Source: an uncultured Lachnobacterium sp. (GTDB lineage: Bacteria > Bacillota > Clostridia > Lachnospirales > Lachnospiraceae). Taken from it: a stretch of 42,179 bases of DNA. Location of the stretch: NCBI GenBank assembly GCA_900546625.1, contig URDU01000025.1:1-42179 (forward strand), in the 5' to 3' direction. The position numbers and the translations under genes are program-made. Each line of letters begins with the position of its first letter. Positions within the stretch are counted from its first letter, which is position 1. The notes under the pieces were generated by a model. It did not search any database and was not told the origin of the DNA. It worked only from the letters and a program-made list of their open reading frames with translations. Shown here piece after piece: positions 41,320 to 42,179 of the stretch.

Positions 41320-41336
41320 GATAACTTCTTATTATC
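41320..41336 (-). promoter_or_regulatory. dyad operator upstream of the STAND-like gene
   Basis: The minus strand reads GATAATAAGAAGTTATC, identical over 17 bp and in the same orientation to the gene as the copy before the SHMT-like gene, and 60 nt from the start (55 nt there). Outer arms CTGGTAGATAAC/GTTATCTACTAG extend it into a 12-bp stem that could also terminate or attenuate agrBD transcription. Confidence 0.6.
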
Positions 41337-41388
41337 AGTGTTATCTACCAGTTTTTTACAATATTTTTTCTATAAAAAATATTATATT

Positions 41389-41967
41389 TTAATTTTTTCT
41401 ATAACTTTCAATCTCTACCATATTGCGAAAAATTGTTACTAACTGTAATAACTCCGCAAGTATTACACCAACCACAATAAACCTTGTGTAGTACCTATAT
41501 CCCATGCACCATAAAATTTCTGTTATAATAAAAATTACCAAAACTATGACTATGGTTATTTTTTTACAGAACATTTTATCGTCATCATCAAGTCTTTTAT
41601 TAATCGAGTCAATCGGACTGAATATTATTAATAATATACTCGCAACTATATAAAGAGCATTCAATGTAACACCATTATATATATTCTTTCCAATCAATAG
41701 CGCTCCTGCAATTACTATACTAGATATTATAAGGCATTTCCCAAAACTATCTGCATGATACCCACCTGAAAATTTTCTTGTCATCATAAATGGAATTATC
41801 ATAACAATTGATTCCATAATCATGCCCGAAATAATGCCTACCACAGAAGCAAATGCAATCGGATAAATAAGCGAAAATAAACAGTGAACTGCATATGCAT
41901 ACAGTTCACGTTCATCTGAGGAAATAACCTTTTGTCCAATTAACCAATCAGCTATTTTCTCACTCAT
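41389..41967 (-). CDS. agrB: accessory gene regulator B, peptide-processing membrane protease
   Basis: AgrB cleaves the AgrD precursor and helps form the cyclic signal peptide. From ATG 41967 the protein has 192 residues with about five or six membrane spans; a longer frame to 42021 overlaps agrD and is less likely. The catalytic pair is intact: H71 and C78 in KFSGGYHADSFGKC, with the invariant seven-residue distance and the preceding RKFSGGYH motif. The start lies 1 nt after the agrD stop, with AAAAGG inside agrD. No histidine kinase or response regulator is in the window; they may lie beyond the right edge. Confidence 0.92.
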   Translation of the reverse strand: MSEKIADWLIGQKVISSDERELYAYAVHCLFSLIYPIAFASVVGIISGMIMESIVMIIPFMMTRKFSGGYHADSFGKCLIISSIVIAGALLIGKNIYNGVTLNALYIVASILLIIFSPIDSINKRLDDDDKMFCKKITIVIVLVIFIITEILWCMGYRYYTRFIVVGVILAELLQLVTIFRNMVEIESYRKN

Positions 41968-41968
41968 T

Positions 41969-42112
41969 CTATTTACCTTTTCTTTTAAACTTTGTAAGTC
42001 CCTCTGGTTTTTTAGGTTCATAAACGACCATACATGACGCTGAATTAGCCTCTAATTTAAGCATCATATCCAGTGTTCTTTTTACCTGAGAAGTAACTGA
42101 TTTTTTCCCCAT
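41969..42112 (-). CDS. agrD: AgrD-like autoinducing peptide precursor
   Basis: This 47-residue gene precedes agrB on the same strand. The layout is that of AgrD: an amphipathic N-terminal helix (MGKKSVTSQVKRTLDMMLKL), a core around NSASCMVVY with C27 as the ring-forming cysteine, and a charged C-terminal recognition tail EPKKPEGLTKFKRKGK with the conserved acidic-Pro pattern. The likely ring is C27 to Y31 (CMVVY), closed as a thiolactone, with a short N-terminal tail of uncertain length. AAGGAG lies 9 nt upstream of ATG 42112; another ATG three codons earlier is too close to it. The peptide sequence is group-specific, so this strain's signal is probably private. Confidence 0.88.
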   Translation of the reverse strand: MGKKSVTSQVKRTLDMMLKLEANSASCMVVYEPKKPEGLTKFKRKGK

Positions 42113-42179
42113 AATATTCATCTCCTTCCTATAATTTCAAGCCCTAAATCATTGATTTTTGGACTTTTTATTTAAACAG

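Noticed and set aside
1..42179. rRNA, tRNA, riboswitch or CRISPR features
   Set aside because: None recognised by eye: no GGTTCGAATCC-type T-arm with cloverleaf, no rRNA core sequence, no known riboswitch core before any gene.

Overview
The window looks like a chromosomal segment of an anaerobic gut Firmicute of the family Lachnospiraceae, most like Agathobacter/Roseburia. The grounds are low to moderate GC, strong AAGGAG-type ribosome binding sites, a bile salt hydrolase, an Agr-type peptide system, a CIRCE-controlled small heat-shock protein and lipoprotein/ABC families typical of that group. This assignment is inferred from gene content; no marker gene such as 16S rRNA is present. Most genes are on the minus strand.

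Layout. 1-2.4 kb: degraded DNA with a frameshifted gene remnant, a putative immunity-like protein, a sigma-factor/membrane-protein fusion pseudogene and a tiny membrane protein. 2.4-11.1 kb: housekeeping and accessory genes: a phosphopantetheinyl transferase, a heterodimeric ABC exporter, a bile salt hydrolase-AlkD-NUDIX operon, and an AlbA_2/Schlafen-like ATP-binding regulator with a repeat-covered promoter. 11.2-24.0 kb: a shikimate/quinate locus. It holds a chorismate mutase-shikimate kinase fusion, a TRAP transporter, an aroE(ydiB-like)-MFS-aroD operon, two LysR regulators, a 2-enoate-reductase-type flavoenzyme and a second ydiB-like dehydrogenase. Together these suggest uptake, oxidation and dehydration of quinate/shikimate, with the flavoenzyme as a possible reductive step. 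24.1-27.1 kb: a DUF4160/DUF2442 pair, a NUDIX hydrolase, a DnaJ-like co-chaperone and Hsp20.

27.2-35.3 kb: two collinear five-gene cassettes (lipoprotein, two permeases, ATPase, membrane-anchored extracytoplasmic protein). The upstream cassette is headed by a secreted small protein. 35.3-42.2 kb: a very AT-rich accessory region. It carries a PD-(D/E)XK nuclease-SF1 helicase, a tyrosine recombinase, a serine-hydroxymethyltransferase-like PLP enzyme convergent with a membrane-anchored STAND-like TPR ATPase, and an agrB-agrD pair whose 47-residue precursor peptide is shorter than usual gene-calling cut-offs.

The most unusual signals are non-coding. One promoter/operator of about 50 bp occurs three times in the accessory region; one copy is fused directly to a duplicate of a cassette terminator, which leaves either a deletion scar or a small-RNA gene. 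A 17-bp dyad sits at the same distance upstream of both the SHMT-like and STAND genes. Two sequence-unrelated palindromic elements of about 260 bp each end 24-28 nt upstream of a start codon. The AlbA_2-family gene has four helically phased repeats over its promoter.
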